From assembly GCF_014640675.1 (NCBI RefSeq), contig NZ_BMHK01000011.1:62001-126000 (forward strand): DNA of 64,000 nucleotides, read 5' to 3'. The position numbers and the translations under genes are program-made. Below, piece after piece: positions 26,717 to 35,920 of this stretch. Every line of letters begins with the position of its first letter. The stretch's first letter is position 1. Under the pieces are notes generated by a model. It ran no database searches, was not told the DNA's origin, and worked only from the letters and a program-made list of their open reading frames with translations. This DNA comes from Novosphingobium endophyticum. Lineage in GTDB: Bacteria; Pseudomonadota; Alphaproteobacteria; Sphingomonadales; Sphingomonadaceae.

Positions 26717-27727
26717 ATGGCCAGCTATACGAAATCCGAAGCACGCGCATGGGCGCGGGAGAAGTTGAACGGCGTCGCGCAAGTGACGATCCCGACTTTG
26801 ACCAACGACTTCAAGCGTATCAACGAAAAGGCGATCCGCCACGACGTCGCCCTTGCCAAGGAGCACGGCTTCATCGGTTCGCTGGCCGTGTCCGAAGTGC
26901 CGATGTCGGAGGAAGAGCACGACATCTTCCAGAAGATCATGATCGACGAGGCGGGCAAGGACTTCATCGTCGTCCACCACGCGGTGTTCAACACGCTGGA
27001 AGACAACATCGAGATGGTGCAGCGGGCCGAGGCGAACGGCTGCGAACTCGTGCTGCTGGGCTATCCCCCGCACTTCTTTCCCAAGTCGATGGAAGACGTT
27101 TACGAATACACCAAGGCGTTCTGCGACGCGACGAACCTTGCCGTCATGCTGTTCCCGATCCCGATATGGGGCTTCACCCGGCTCGACCCGTCGGACATCT
27201 CGCTGTCGGTCCTGCGCCGGCTGGTCAATGAATGCCCGAACATCGTGGCGATCAAGGCCGAGGGCGGGCAGCCCTACGTGATGTCGCTGATCGAGGTGCA
27301 CCGCGAATTCCATCAGGAAGTCGTGATCGCTTCCCCGCTGGAATACGAATACCTGACGATGGCGCAGCTGATCGACATCCCGTTCTGCGGCACGAACTAC
27401 AGCGCGTTCTTCGGCCCGACGATCCCGCGCGCGCACAAGTTGATGCAGGAAGGCAAGTACGACGAGGTCACGAAGATCTTCTACAAGATCGACCCGATGC
27501 GTCGCGCCGTGGGCCAGATCGGCTTCGGCGGGCCGGGCCTCGCCAGTCGCCTGATGTGGAAATACCAGGCATGGCTGCAAGGCTACAACGGCGGGCCGAT
27601 CCGTCATCCCACGATGCGCGTCTATGCCAAGGACATGGCCGTGCTGCGCAATGCCACCAGGGCGGCGGGGCTCAATCCCACGGAATCGCCTGACGAGGAA
27701 TTCTTCATCGGTCGCAATCCGGCCTGA
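26717..27727 (+). CDS. DapA/NanA-superfamily aldolase-like protein with atypical active site
   Basis: A 336-residue class I aldolase-fold protein. The Schiff-base lysine is K180 (NIVAIKAEGG). The catalytic Tyr of DapA is replaced by Phe (MLFPIP, about F146), and the Thr-Thr of GTTGE is replaced (AVSE). It is therefore not biosynthetic dihydrodipicolinate synthase; a 2-oxo-acid lyase or hydratase role is more likely. The ATG at 26717 has AGGAA upstream. It lies between the ornithine-cyclodeaminase-like gene (14 nt) and the semialdehyde dehydrogenase (39 nt), so a pyruvate/semialdehyde-forming cleavage is plausible. Confidence 0.8.
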   Translation: MASYTKSEARAWAREKLNGVAQVTIPTLTNDFKRINEKAIRHDVALAKEHGFIGSLAVSEVPMSEEEHDIFQKIMIDEAGKDFIVVHHAVFNTLEDNIEMVQRAEANGCELVLLGYPPHFFPKSMEDVYEYTKAFCDATNLAVMLFPIPIWGFTRLDPSDISLSVLRRLVNECPNIVAIKAEGGQPYVMSLIEVHREFHQEVVIASPLEYEYLTMAQLIDIPFCGTNYSAFFGPTIPRAHKLMQEGKYDEVTKIFYKIDPMRRAVGQIGFGGPGLASRLMWKYQAWLQGYNGGPIRHPTMRVYAKDMAVLRNATRAAGLNPTESPDEEFFIGRNPA

Positions 27728-27766
27728 TCCGGCGCGCAGACGTTCATTTTGAAAGAGGCAAATACC

Positions 27767-29254
27767 ATGTCCCAGTCAGGACACCCTTCGGACCTCCTCG
27801 ACGATCGTTCGCTCTGGAAGACAGCCGCGTACATCGATGGCGCATGGGTTGGTGAAACGCCGCATGGTACATACCAGCTGACCAATCCGGCCAATGGCGC
27901 CGTCATCGCCGAATTGCCGCGCTGTAAAGAGGCGGAAACCGACGCCGCGATTGAAGCGGCGGAGCGCGCTTTCCGCAGCTGGCGCCGCACGTCGGCCCAG
28001 CACCGCGCCGATATCCTGCGCCGCTGGTTCGACCTGACCATCCAGCACAAGGAAGACCTTGCCCGCCTGATCACGCTGGAAGAGGGCAAGCCCATCCGCG
28101 AGGCACGCGGCGAGATCGACTACGCCGCATCGTTCATGCGCTGGTTCAGCGAGGAAGCGACCCGCGTGCGCGGCGACGTCATACCGGCCAAGCTGCCCAG
28201 CCAGCGTATCGTCACGCTGCGCCAGCCGATCGGCGTTTGCGCCGCGATCACGCCGTGGAATTTCCCCGCCGCGATGATCACGCGCAAGGCCACACCCGCG
28301 TTGGCGGCAGGCTGCACGATGGTGGTAAAGCCGGCTGGCGAAACGCCGCTGACCGCGCTGGCGCTGGCCGAACTGGCCGAGCGGGCTGGCGTGCCGAAGG
28401 GCGTGTTCAGCGTCGTTACCGGCAACGATTCCCGCGCTATCGGTGGCCGCCTGACCGGCCACGATCTTGTGCGGAAAGTGACCTTCACCGGCTCGACCGG
28501 AGTGGGCCGTGTGCTGCTGGAACAGTCGGCGGCCACGATCAAGAAATGTTCGATGGAACTGGGCGGTAACGCGCCGGCGATCATCTTCGACGATGCCGAT
28601 CTCGATGTGGCGATCGAAGGCGTGATGATGGCCAAGTTCCGCAACACCGGCCAGTCGTGCATCGGCGCCAACCGCATCTATGTGCAGGACGGCGTCTACG
28701 ACGAGTTTGCCCGCCGCTTCACCGAACGGGTGCGCGCCATGAAGGTGGCCGATGGCATGGACGAGAAATCGGACATCGGGCCGCTGATCGGTCCGGGCGC
28801 GGTGGCAAAGGTCGAGGAACATATTGCCGACGCCGTGTCGAAGGGTGCGCGCGTGCTTTGCGGCGGCGAACGGTCCGAGCTTGGCGGGCAATTCTTCATG
28901 CCGACGGTTCTGGCCGATGTGCCGCAGGGCGCTTTCGTCGCTTGCGAGGAGACTTTCGGCCCGGTCGCGCCGCTGTTCCGATTTACCGATCAGGCGGAAG
29001 TCATCGAAATGGCCAACGACACCGAGTTCGGCCTTGGATCGTACCTCTTCACCCAGAACGCATCGCGCATCTGGGCAGTGGCAGAGCAGATCGAAGCCGG
29101 GCTTGTCGGCATCAATACCGGCTTCATTTCCAACGAGACCGCGCCGTTTGGCGGGATCAAGCAATCCGGCCTTGGGCGGGAGGGTTCGCATCTCGGCATC
29201 GATGAGTTCCTCGAAGCGAAATACCTCTGCTGGGCCGGCGTGGAAGATTACTGA
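27767..29254 (+). CDS. Succinate-semialdehyde dehydrogenase-like ALDH (GabD type)
   Basis: A 495-residue NAD(P)+ aldehyde dehydrogenase, closest in style to GabD. The Rossmann portion contains ITPWNFPAAMITRK. E264 (MELGG) is the general base and C298 (NTGQSCIG) the nucleophile; the C-terminus has PFGGIKQSGLGREG. The ATG at 27767 has GAAAGAGG upstream. It probably oxidises succinic semialdehyde, which the HpaI aldolase at 33.2 kb should release, or the product of the aldolase in its own operon. Confidence 0.85.
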   Translation: MSQSGHPSDLLDDRSLWKTAAYIDGAWVGETPHGTYQLTNPANGAVIAELPRCKEAETDAAIEAAERAFRSWRRTSAQHRADILRRWFDLTIQHKEDLARLITLEEGKPIREARGEIDYAASFMRWFSEEATRVRGDVIPAKLPSQRIVTLRQPIGVCAAITPWNFPAAMITRKATPALAAGCTMVVKPAGETPLTALALAELAERAGVPKGVFSVVTGNDSRAIGGRLTGHDLVRKVTFTGSTGVGRVLLEQSAATIKKCSMELGGNAPAIIFDDADLDVAIEGVMMAKFRNTGQSCIGANRIYVQDGVYDEFARRFTERVRAMKVADGMDEKSDIGPLIGPGAVAKVEEHIADAVSKGARVLCGGERSELGGQFFMPTVLADVPQGAFVACEETFGPVAPLFRFTDQAEVIEMANDTEFGLGSYLFTQNASRIWAVAEQIEAGLVGINTGFISNETAPFGGIKQSGLGREGSHLGIDEFLEAKYLCWAGVEDY

Positions 29255-29286
29255 AAGGGCGATCGCCCGGATATGGGAGACAGGAC

Positions 29287-30393
29287 ATGACCTTGCCGAA
29301 GGCAGAGGTGGTTCGCGCGGCGCGGCGGGCATCGTCGGGAATGGCCGATCGCGACACTCCGTTCATTTTCGACGAGTGGTACGTCGCCGCCTTTTCCGAC
29401 GACGTCGGCCGCGCGCTGCTGCCCCGCAAGCTGCTTGGCAAGAATGTCCTCCTCTATCGCACGGCGGGGGGAGAGGTGGTTGCGCTGGACGACCGCTGCG
29501 CACACCGTTCCTATCCGCTGTCTGACGGCACGCTGGAAGGTGACACTGTCGTATGCGGCTATCACGGCTTTCGCTACGATGCGAAAGGGGACTGCATAGA
29601 AGTTCCCGCCATGGCCAAGTGTCCGCGCAGCATCGGCGTGAAGCGCTATGCGCTGGTCGAGCGGGGGCCGTTGCTGTGGGTCTGGATGGGCAACGCAGAG
29701 GCTGCCGATCCGGCGCTGATTCCGGATACTTCCTACCATACCAGCCCTGAATGGGCCTGTTCGAAGGAATATCTGCACCTGCCCGGAAATTACGTCAGCC
29801 TGCACGAAAACCTGCTGGACTTGACACACCTCAGCTACATCCACGCCAAGAGCTTCGGTTCGCCCGAATACGCGCGCGCGCCCTATACCACGGAGCTGGG
29901 ATACGGGCGTTTCACAGTCCGGCGTGAAGTCATCCCCACAGTGCTGCCGCCGGTCTGGGCCGATCCGATGGGACTGACCGGCGTGACGACGGCTGCCCGC
30001 ATCGCCGTCTCTGCCTTCGAATCCCCTGGACTGCACAGGGTCACGACGAGCTTCTATGATTCTGCCGTGCCCGAAGGCGAACGTGTCGTCGGCACGATTT
30101 GCACGTCGCACATTCCGACACCCGAAACCCGTACGTCCACGCACTACCACATCGTGCACGGGCGCAATTTCGCTCTGGACGACACGGTAGCAACGCAGGT
30201 GATGCACGACCGGTTGTTCACCGCGTTCCGCGAGGACGTGGACGCGCTGACGAAGGTGGAAGTGGTGCTGGAAGAAACCGCGCCGGAAGACTTCTACGAA
30301 ATCTCCGTTCCTACCGACGGCCCGTCAGTGGCGATGCGCCGCTACCTGCTGCAACGCGCCGATGCGGAGGCTCAGGCGCGAGCGGAAAGTTAG
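29287..30393 (+). CDS. Rieske non-heme iron oxygenase, VanA-like (3 of 5)
   Basis: A 368-residue oxygenase subunit with Rieske ligands C71, H73, C90 and H93 (CAHRSYPLS ... CGYHGF). The iron site is D178-x2-H181-x4-H186 (NLLDLTHLSYIH). The ATG at 29287 has GGGAG upstream. It is the last gene of the GntR-divergent operon. Its stop overlaps that of the convergent EthD-like gene by 4 nt (TTAG/CTAA). No reductase is linked. The substrate is unknown. Confidence 0.85.
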   Translation: MTLPKAEVVRAARRASSGMADRDTPFIFDEWYVAAFSDDVGRALLPRKLLGKNVLLYRTAGGEVVALDDRCAHRSYPLSDGTLEGDTVVCGYHGFRYDAKGDCIEVPAMAKCPRSIGVKRYALVERGPLLWVWMGNAEAADPALIPDTSYHTSPEWACSKEYLHLPGNYVSLHENLLDLTHLSYIHAKSFGSPEYARAPYTTELGYGRFTVRREVIPTVLPPVWADPMGLTGVTTAARIAVSAFESPGLHRVTTSFYDSAVPEGERVVGTICTSHIPTPETRTSTHYHIVHGRNFALDDTVATQVMHDRLFTAFREDVDALTKVEVVLEETAPEDFYEISVPTDGPSVAMRRYLLQRADAEAQARAES

Positions 30394-31094
30394 CCGATCG
30401 CCACTGTCCGCGCGTTCACCATCATCGCGCGGGATTTAGCAGGGTCGGTAAAGCGCGGCTCGTCCGGCGCCATGTTCAGGCGGTAGTGATCGCTTGCGAA
30501 TTCCGCCGCAAGGCTGGCGCCGCTATCGAACACGATATTGCCGATACCGTCGAACGGCGCGCTCGCTAACCCGCCAAAGACCCGACCGTCAGTGGCACAG
30601 GACGCCAGGTTGACCAGCCGTTCGCGCGTGCCCTGTCCGGCAAGGGCGAGACCGGCGTGGTGCACGCTCCAGTATTCGAAGAAATCCGCCATCGCCATAC
30701 CCGCACGCCGCACGGGCAGGGTAAGGATGTTCACGGCTTCCGGAGTTGCGGGCATCCCGTTCCAGACCTGCCGCACCGGACCTGACACAACTTGCGGCGG
30801 TTCGGCCAGAAGCGACCGGCGCGGGCCGAGCCAGTCGGCGGTGAAAGTGGTCGACGCGAAGAATGCCGCCGCGTCACCGGCCCGCTCGAACTCGTATTCG
30901 TCCACTGCGTCGTAGGGAGCAGGCGGGGCATTCTCTATCGGGTTGTCCGCCGCGCAGGCCGCATTGTGGATGTGGCTGACGAGGCCATTGCCGGCAACGC
31001 CGGAACCCGCAGCGAGCCACCGGTCCGGGAACTCGTTCGGACCGATGGCATCACTACGGGTCAGGAAAAGCGCTACCTTGTAGCGGTCGCTCAC
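30390..31094 (-). CDS. EthD-like dimeric alpha-beta barrel protein, tandem domains
   Basis: A 234-residue protein with two ferredoxin-like halves, each resembling EthD/ABM domains: NEFPDRWLAA near residue 20 and MADFFEYWSVHHAGLAL near 136-152. EthD-type proteins accompany P450 or ring-degrading systems with unclear function. The start is a GTG that overlaps the stop of the upstream Rieske gene (GTGA), so the two are translationally coupled. It may handle or isomerise the Rieske product. No catalytic residues could be assigned. Confidence 0.6.
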   Translation of the reverse strand: MSDRYKVALFLTRSDAIGPNEFPDRWLAAGSGVAGNGLVSHIHNAACAADNPIENAPPAPYDAVDEYEFERAGDAAAFFASTTFTADWLGPRRSLLAEPPQVVSGPVRQVWNGMPATPEAVNILTLPVRRAGMAMADFFEYWSVHHAGLALAGQGTRERLVNLASCATDGRVFGGLASAPFDGIGNIVFDSGASLAAEFASDHYRLNMAPDEPRFTDPAKSRAMMVNARTVAIG

Positions 31095-32155
31095 GCAGGG
31101 ACTGCTTCGGGAGCCTTGGCCGCTTCTGTCTTTTCCTCGGCGATCTTCCGGTCGATCAGGCGCCGGCCCAGCGTCAACCCGTTGTCGAAGTGGGTATAGG
31201 CCATCTGGTCCCCTTCGCTTTCGTCAACCACCAGCTGCTGCGCCTCGATCATCGTGCGGTCCTCGACGAACCCTGCCGAAACGCGCTCGGCGAGCGAGTT
31301 GGTCAGGTTCGCGTCGTCCAGCGCGAAGTTGTGGGCATAGACCCAGAAGTAGTGCGTATTGTGCTCGTCCGCAGGGGTGATCAGCTGGTTGGAGTGGAAC
31401 ACCATCGTTTCGGGCGCGAGCTTGCCTTCGGGTGCGCCGGTATTGGCAGGGGCACTGCCCGACGACATCGAGAAGTGATTGCTGAGCGTCGACAGGTGGT
31501 AGATGTTCCAGCGATCGACCGCTCCCTCGAACCGTTCGTGCCCTTCCAGGTATGGCGCGAAGCCGGGTTCGTTCAGATACCAGCGGGTCATCTTCACGCC
31601 CTTGTCGGTCTGCTCGACCTTGGGATTGATCTCTGCGATCGTGCGCGATCCGCCCAGCGAATTCTCGTGCACGAAGGAAAGGTGCGAGAAGTCGAGCAGG
31701 TTGTCGAGCACCAGCAGGTAGTTCGCCTTGAAGCTGGCGTAACGCGGCACGCAGGCCCATTCGGCGCTGTCGTTCTGATGGCAGTCGGGGATCAGGTCCG
31801 GATTGGCCTTGTCGGCATCGCCCATCCACACCCAGACCAGCTTGTGGCGCTCTATCGCGGGGAAGCTGCGGATGTCGGTATTGGGGCTGACGCCCTTGCG
31901 GCCCGGCTCTTCCACGCAGGTGCCTTCGCCGTCGAAGACGAGGCCGTGATACATGCAGCGGATGCAGTCGCCTTCGCGGCGGCCCAGCGACAGCGGGGCG
32001 AAACGGTGGCTGCAGCGATCGATGATCGCCGCGACGGAATCGTCGGCCTTGCGATAGAGGATCAGGCCCTTGCCCAAAATCTTGCGGGCGAGGAAATCGT
32101 CCTTGGTAAGTTCATGGGCCCATGCACTTGCGTACCAGGCGTTCTGAATGAACAT
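31091..32155 (-). CDS. Rieske non-heme iron oxygenase, VanA-like (4 of 5)
   Basis: A 354-residue oxygenase subunit. The N-terminus MFIQNAWYASAW is VanA-like. Rieske ligands are C48, H50, C67 and H70, and the iron site is D155-x2-H158-x4-H163 (LLDFSHLSFVH). The ATG at 32155 has GGAGAG upstream. It is divergent from the AraC regulator, with palindrome copy 3 in the 113-nt space. Of the five it looks most like vanillate O-demethylase, but it has no vanB partner. Homovanillate or a similar substrate that would feed the adjacent homoprotocatechuate operon is an inference. Confidence 0.86.
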   Translation of the reverse strand: MFIQNAWYASAWAHELTKDDFLARKILGKGLILYRKADDSVAAIIDRCSHRFAPLSLGRREGDCIRCMYHGLVFDGEGTCVEEPGRKGVSPNTDIRSFPAIERHKLVWVWMGDADKANPDLIPDCHQNDSAEWACVPRYASFKANYLLVLDNLLDFSHLSFVHENSLGGSRTIAEINPKVEQTDKGVKMTRWYLNEPGFAPYLEGHERFEGAVDRWNIYHLSTLSNHFSMSSGSAPANTGAPEGKLAPETMVFHSNQLITPADEHNTHYFWVYAHNFALDDANLTNSLAERVSAGFVEDRTMIEAQQLVVDESEGDQMAYTHFDNGLTLGRRLIDRKIAEEKTEAAKAPEAVPA

Positions 32156-32213
32156 GTCTTCTCTCCGTTTCATCTCGTTGCCCATGTTGTAACAACGGTG
32201 CGCGGAAGATTCG

Positions 32214-32226
32214 ATACGCATCGTTC
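32214..32226. promoter_or_regulatory. Palindromic operator copy 3 (ATACG-CAT-CGTTC)
   Basis: Located between the divergent Rieske (start 32155) and AraC (start 32269) genes. It shares the core ACGATGCGTWTCG with copies 1 and 2 when read on the minus strand, so the same protein may control this promoter pair. Confidence 0.55.
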
Positions 32227-32268
32227 AAATATTTTGGCCATTTCCTGAAATCGGGTTAGGATGGCAGC

Positions 32269-33177
32269 ATGGCACCTGCCCGAACGATCCCTGCCTACTC
32301 CCTGTTCGGCCAACCGGCGGGCCTGGTCGAACCGCGCTTCTGCCATGTGGAGCGGATCGGCGACCGCTGGAAGCTCCATGCCGGACTGGTGGAGCGCCAC
32401 AGCCATCCGCACCTGCACCAGATGACGCTATGGATCGCAGGTAGCGGCGAATATTACGCGGACGAGGAAGTCAGCACGATCCGTGCCGGAACCTGCTGCT
32501 GGATGCCCGCCGGCGTGGTCCACGGCTTTGCGGTAGAGGCGGGGAGCGAATCCATCGTCCTTTCCATGTCGGACGACTTCGCGCGCGAACAGTTTGCTGG
32601 ACTGTCGCAGTTCACGCCGTTTCATACGTGGCTAATCCAGAAGTTCGATGCCGAACAACACGGCTGGATCGGATCGCTGTTCGCGCGGATGGAACGCGAA
32701 TACGGCTCCACCGGGCCCGGTCAGGTCCAGTCGATCGGTTCGCTGGCACGGCTCGTCATCGTCGACATGCTGCGCATGGCCGAAGACCATGCCGGCGGAA
32801 CGGAGGAGAGGGGCGGCGAATCCTCTCTGCTGGTTCGCTTCATGTCGCTGGTCGAAATGCGGCTGGGCGCAAGGCCGGGCGTCGAGGCGCTGGCGGACGA
32901 GCTGGGCACGACGCCCTACCTTCTGAACCGTGCGTGCAAGGCGGGTCTGGGCATGCGGGCGTCCGACGTGGTCCGCGCACGGCACTTGCAGGAAGCAAAG
33001 CGTCTGCTGCTGTTCACGGTGCTGGACGTGGGCGAGATCGGGGCCCTTGTCGGCTATCCCGATCCGGCCCACTTCGCGCGCACGTTCCGGACTGCCACGG
33101 GCCAGACGCCGCGCCAGTGGCGCGACGACCGGATGCGCGCGATCGACGAAGCGTCAGCGCGCGACAGAGGCGAGTAG
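32269..33177 (+). CDS. AraC-family regulator, HpaA/PobR-like
   Basis: A 302-residue activator with an N-terminal cupin-like effector domain (IPAYSLFGQP ... HSHPHLHQMTLWIAGSG ... CCWMPAGVVHGF) and a C-terminal double helix-turn-helix (GYPDPAHFARTFRTATGQTP). This layout matches HpaA (4-hydroxyphenylacetate) and PobR-type activators. The ATG at 32269 has AGGA upstream. Its 3' end overlaps the convergent hpaI by 24 nt. It is the natural candidate to activate the hpa operon or the divergent Rieske gene in response to an aromatic acid. Confidence 0.85.
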   Translation: MAPARTIPAYSLFGQPAGLVEPRFCHVERIGDRWKLHAGLVERHSHPHLHQMTLWIAGSGEYYADEEVSTIRAGTCCWMPAGVVHGFAVEAGSESIVLSMSDDFAREQFAGLSQFTPFHTWLIQKFDAEQHGWIGSLFARMEREYGSTGPGQVQSIGSLARLVIVDMLRMAEDHAGGTEERGGESSLLVRFMSLVEMRLGARPGVEALADELGTTPYLLNRACKAGLGMRASDVVRARHLQEAKRLLLFTVLDVGEIGALVGYPDPAHFARTFRTATGQTPRQWRDDRMRAIDEASARDRGE

Positions 33178-33909
33178 CGTTGCCGCGCCCTTTGTCAGAA
33201 GGCCGATATCCGTTCCGATGGAGATGAAGGCGAAACCTTCCTCTACCCGGCGCTGCGCATCTTCGGGCGACAGACCGAAAATGCCGGCCGGCTTCCCCGC
33301 GGCGGCAATCCTCTCCCGCGCATGGGTGATCGCGGCCTGGACTTCGGGATGGCCCGGATTGCCAAGATGGCCAAGCGATGCCGAAAGATCCGCCGGGCCG
33401 ATGAACAGGGCGTCCACGCCGTCAACGGCGGCGATCGCGTCGATATCTTCCAGCGCAGCGCGGCTCTCGATCTGGACGATCAGGGTGAGCCGGCTGTCCA
33501 GTTCCCTGAGGTATGCAGGGTCCGCGCCAAAGCCGGTGGCCCGGGCGGTGGCGCTGGCGACGCCGCGAATGCCGACGGGCGGGTAGCGGCTGGCCGCCAC
33601 GGCGTCGCGGGCCTGCTGCGCGCTGTCCAGCATCGGGATCAGCAGCGTCGTGAACCCGATGTCGAGATACTGCTTGATCGCGACGGGGTCCGCCAGCGGC
33701 ACGCGGGCGATGGCATCGATGGGGAAGGGGGCCGTTGCCTGCAACTGGGCCAGCAGCGTCTGCGCCGTATTGGGCGCGTGTTCGCCATCGAACATCAGCC
33801 AGTCGAACCCGGCACGGGCGCAGATTTCGGCCGTGTAGTTGTTGGCCAGCGCCTGCCACAGTCCGAACAGCGGCTTGCCGGCAGCAAGGCGATCCTTGAA
33901 CGCGGTCAT
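33154..33909 (-). CDS. hpaI: 4-hydroxy-2-oxoheptane-1,7-dioate aldolase (HpcH/HpaI family)
   Basis: A class II pyruvate aldolase that splits 4-hydroxy-2-oxoheptanedioate to pyruvate and succinic semialdehyde. At 251 residues it is close to the normal length. By alignment to E. coli HpaI the active-site residues are D41/H44 (FDGEHAPN), R69, E148 (VQIESR) and D174 ([10 protein letters not shown]). Its ATG overlaps the hpaH stop (ATGA). It is the last gene of the hpa operon, which fits its final step in the pathway. Confidence 0.92.
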   Translation of the reverse strand: MTAFKDRLAAGKPLFGLWQALANNYTAEICARAGFDWLMFDGEHAPNTAQTLLAQLQATAPFPIDAIARVPLADPVAIKQYLDIGFTTLLIPMLDSAQQARDAVAASRYPPVGIRGVASATARATGFGADPAYLRELDSRLTLIVQIESRAALEDIDAIAAVDGVDALFIGPADLSASLGHLGNPGHPEVQAAITHARERIAAAGKPAGIFGLSPEDAQRRVEEGFAFISIGTDIGLLTKGAATLLASVAR

Positions 33910-34712
33910 ACGAAGCGCACCGAGATCGAGCCGAGCGGACCGTAATCGGCGTGGAACGTGTCACCGGCGCTGGCGAAGACCGGCGCGGTAAAGCTGCCGC
34001 CCAGCACGATCTGTCCCGGCTCCAGCCGTTCGCCATAGGGCGCAAGCTTGTTGGCCAGCCATGCGATGCCCATTGCTGGATGGTTCAGCACGGCGGCGGC
34101 AACGCCCGATTCCTCGACAACGCCGTTCTTGTGCAGCAAGGCCGAGACCCAGCGCAAGTCGACCGCATCGGGCTGCACCGGCATACCGCCCAGTACAATG
34201 CCGGCATTGGCGGCGTTGTCCGAAATGGTATCGAACACCTTGCGGGTCGTGCCGGTGGGCTTGTCGATCCGCTCGATCCGAGCGTCGATGATTTCCAGCG
34301 CGGGGGTGACGTACTCTGTCGCGCGCAGGGCATCGTAGATCGTGCAGTCCGGCCCCTTCAGCGGTTCTTTCAGGATAAAGGCCAGCTCCACCTCGACCCG
34401 CGGCTCGATGAAGCGCGAGATTGGAATGTCCTGCCCGTTGGGGAACAGCATATCGTCGAGCAGGGTGCCGAAATCAGGCTCGGTTACGTTGGACGAACGC
34501 TGCATGGCCCGGCTGGTCAGCCCGATTTTGTGGCCGATGACTTTCCGCCCGCCCGCGATCTTGTTGGCAACCCATGCGCGGCTGACCAGATAGCCGTCCT
34601 CCAGCGTCATGGATGGATGTTCGAGGCTGAACTGCCCGACTTGCGTGCGGGTGCGTTCCGCCTCGTCAAGCCGACCGGCCAGTTGCTCGATGATGTCAGG
34701 TGCCAGCGCCAT
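33906..34712 (-). CDS. hpaH: 2-oxohept-4-ene-1,7-dioate hydratase (HpaH/MhpD family)
   Basis: A 268-residue hydratase related to FAH-fold 2-hydroxypentadienoate hydratases. It adds water to 2-oxohept-4-enedioate. [14 protein letters not shown], then [16 protein letters not shown] and ALEIIDARI, are family hallmarks; the E-x-E pair (VEVELAF) binds Mg2+. The ATG at 34712 is 6 nt after hpaF, and its end overlaps hpaI. The position in the operon supports the Hpa assignment over 2-oxopent-4-enoate hydratase. Confidence 0.9.
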   Translation of the reverse strand: MALAPDIIEQLAGRLDEAERTRTQVGQFSLEHPSMTLEDGYLVSRAWVANKIAGGRKVIGHKIGLTSRAMQRSSNVTEPDFGTLLDDMLFPNGQDIPISRFIEPRVEVELAFILKEPLKGPDCTIYDALRATEYVTPALEIIDARIERIDKPTGTTRKVFDTISDNAANAGIVLGGMPVQPDAVDLRWVSALLHKNGVVEESGVAAAVLNHPAMGIAWLANKLAPYGERLEPGQIVLGGSFTAPVFASAGDTFHADYGPLGSISVRFV

Positions 34713-34718
34713 CCGCGT

Positions 34719-35102
34719 TCAGCCTTTCAAACGCTTGTGTATCGAGTTCTTCTTCCAGCCGTCCACTTCGCTCACGTAAAGCGAAAACGCGAAAGGGCGC
34801 GTTTCGAACAGGTCGGCAAGGAAGTCGGTGATGCGCGACGACAGGGCATCGAAATAGGCTTTGCGAAACTCTGCGCTGCGCCCGACGCCCATCTTGATGT
34901 CGATATTGACGAAAGCATCGTCGGCGCAAGTGTCGTCGGCGATGACATAGTCGTCGGCGCGATAGGCGCGAACACGGATGCCGCCAATCGGGAAGACACC
35001 GTCGGAACGGTTCGCCATGTCGTCGGCGATGAGATTCATCAGCCCCTTCAGGTCGAGAACGCCTTCAAGGTTGGCGCTCCATTCGATAATCGCGTGCGCC
35101 AT
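34719..35102 (-). CDS. hpaF: 5-carboxymethyl-2-hydroxymuconate isomerase-like protein lacking Pro1
   Basis: A 127-residue tautomerase-superfamily protein matching CHMI in length and pattern (IIEWSANLEG; GIRVRAYRADDY; MGVGRSAEFRKAYFDAL). It should isomerise 5-carboxymethyl-2-hydroxymuconate. In CHMI and 4-oxalocrotonate tautomerase the catalytic base is Pro1 after Met removal, but here the second codon is GCG (Ala). The start is fixed by the TGATG overlap with the ligB-type gene, so mis-annotation is unlikely. Either another residue serves or activity is reduced. Confidence 0.85.
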   Translation of the reverse strand: MAHAIIEWSANLEGVLDLKGLMNLIADDMANRSDGVFPIGGIRVRAYRADDYVIADDTCADDAFVNIDIKMGVGRSAEFRKAYFDALSSRITDFLADLFETRPFAFSLYVSEVDGWKKNSIHKRLKG

Positions 35103-35920
35103 CAGGCGATCTCTATCCGGCCGACCGTGCAACCCACGGCGAAGATCGGAATGGGGGCGAAGAACTGGACGTCGCCCTTGCCGCCTCCGGCAGCGGCAGC
35201 GGTGATGAAAGTGCGGATTTCGAAGCCGCCTTGCCCTGCGTCGCGATAGGTTTCGGCATCGGTGTACGAAAGCATCGCGGCCCTGTCGTTGGCTTCCCAG
35301 CGAGTGATGAATTCGCGGTCCCATGCCTCGTTGATCTTGCCGCTGTCGGGCGTTGCCGGCCAGTGCGAGATGCCGCCGGTGCAGACCAATGCGATCCGTT
35401 CGGGTACGCTGTCGGCCGCCCGGCGGATCGCTTCGCCGAACGTCCACGCGCGGTGAAGCGGGGTCAGCGGCGGCCCCTGGCAATTGATGTTGACGGGGAT
35501 GATCGTCAGCTCGTTGTTCGGGTCGAGGAAGTGCAGCGGCACCGAAATGCCGTGGTCGAACTGCCATTCCTCGGCATAGGCGACGTCGACGGTTTCCAGC
35601 ATTTCGGCCACGAGCCGCCGCCCCAGATCCGGATTGCCTTTGGCGGTTCGCAGAGGAACCTTGAGCCAGTCCGGGTCCTCGATCGGGCCGGTGTAGCTTT
35701 CGCCCATCCCGACCGCATAGGCGGGCATGTTGTTCATGAAGAAGTTGGCAAAGTGTTCGGCTGCGACGATCATCAGTGCGTCGGGCTTCGTCGCCATGAT
35801 TTCCTGACGCTGGTTTTCCAGCGCCGCATAGAACGGATCGCGCAAGGCCGGATCGGCCATTTCCGCGCGGGAAGTGATGCCGGGCGCGTGGCTGCACACG
35901 CCGCAATACACAAGGCTCAT
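35102..35920 (-). CDS. Class III extradiol dioxygenase, LigB-type catalytic subunit
   Basis: A 272-residue catalytic subunit of a LigAB-type ring-cleavage dioxygenase. By comparison with LigB, iron ligands are H11 (CSHAPG), H56 (AAEHFANFF) and E234 (GGFEIRT), and the catalytic base is H186 (GGISHWPAT). ATGA and TGATG overlaps join it to the genes on either side. Surrounded by hpaG, hpaF, hpaH and hpaI, it most likely cleaves homoprotocatechuate (3,4-dihydroxyphenylacetate) at the 2,3 bond. Sequence alone cannot exclude protocatechuate or gallate. Confidence 0.85.
   Translation of the reverse strand: MSLVYCGVCSHAPGITSRAEMADPALRDPFYAALENQRQEIMATKPDALMIVAAEHFANFFMNNMPAYAVGMGESYTGPIEDPDWLKVPLRTAKGNPDLGRRLVAEMLETVDVAYAEEWQFDHGISVPLHFLDPNNELTIIPVNINCQGPPLTPLHRAWTFGEAIRRAADSVPERIALVCTGGISHWPATPDSGKINEAWDREFITRWEANDRAAMLSYTDAETYRDAGQGGFEIRTFITAAAAGGGKGDVQFFAPIPIFAVGCTVGRIEIA

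Noticed and set aside
26717..27727. Biosynthetic dihydrodipicolinate synthase (dapA)
   Set aside because: The key Tyr and Thr residues are replaced, and the gene lies in a catabolic operon.
34719..35906. Single 395-residue minus-strand frame containing the CHMI-like protein at its end
   Set aside because: Its upstream part is a shadow of the LigB-type gene. The CHMI homologue starts at 35102 in a TGATG overlap.
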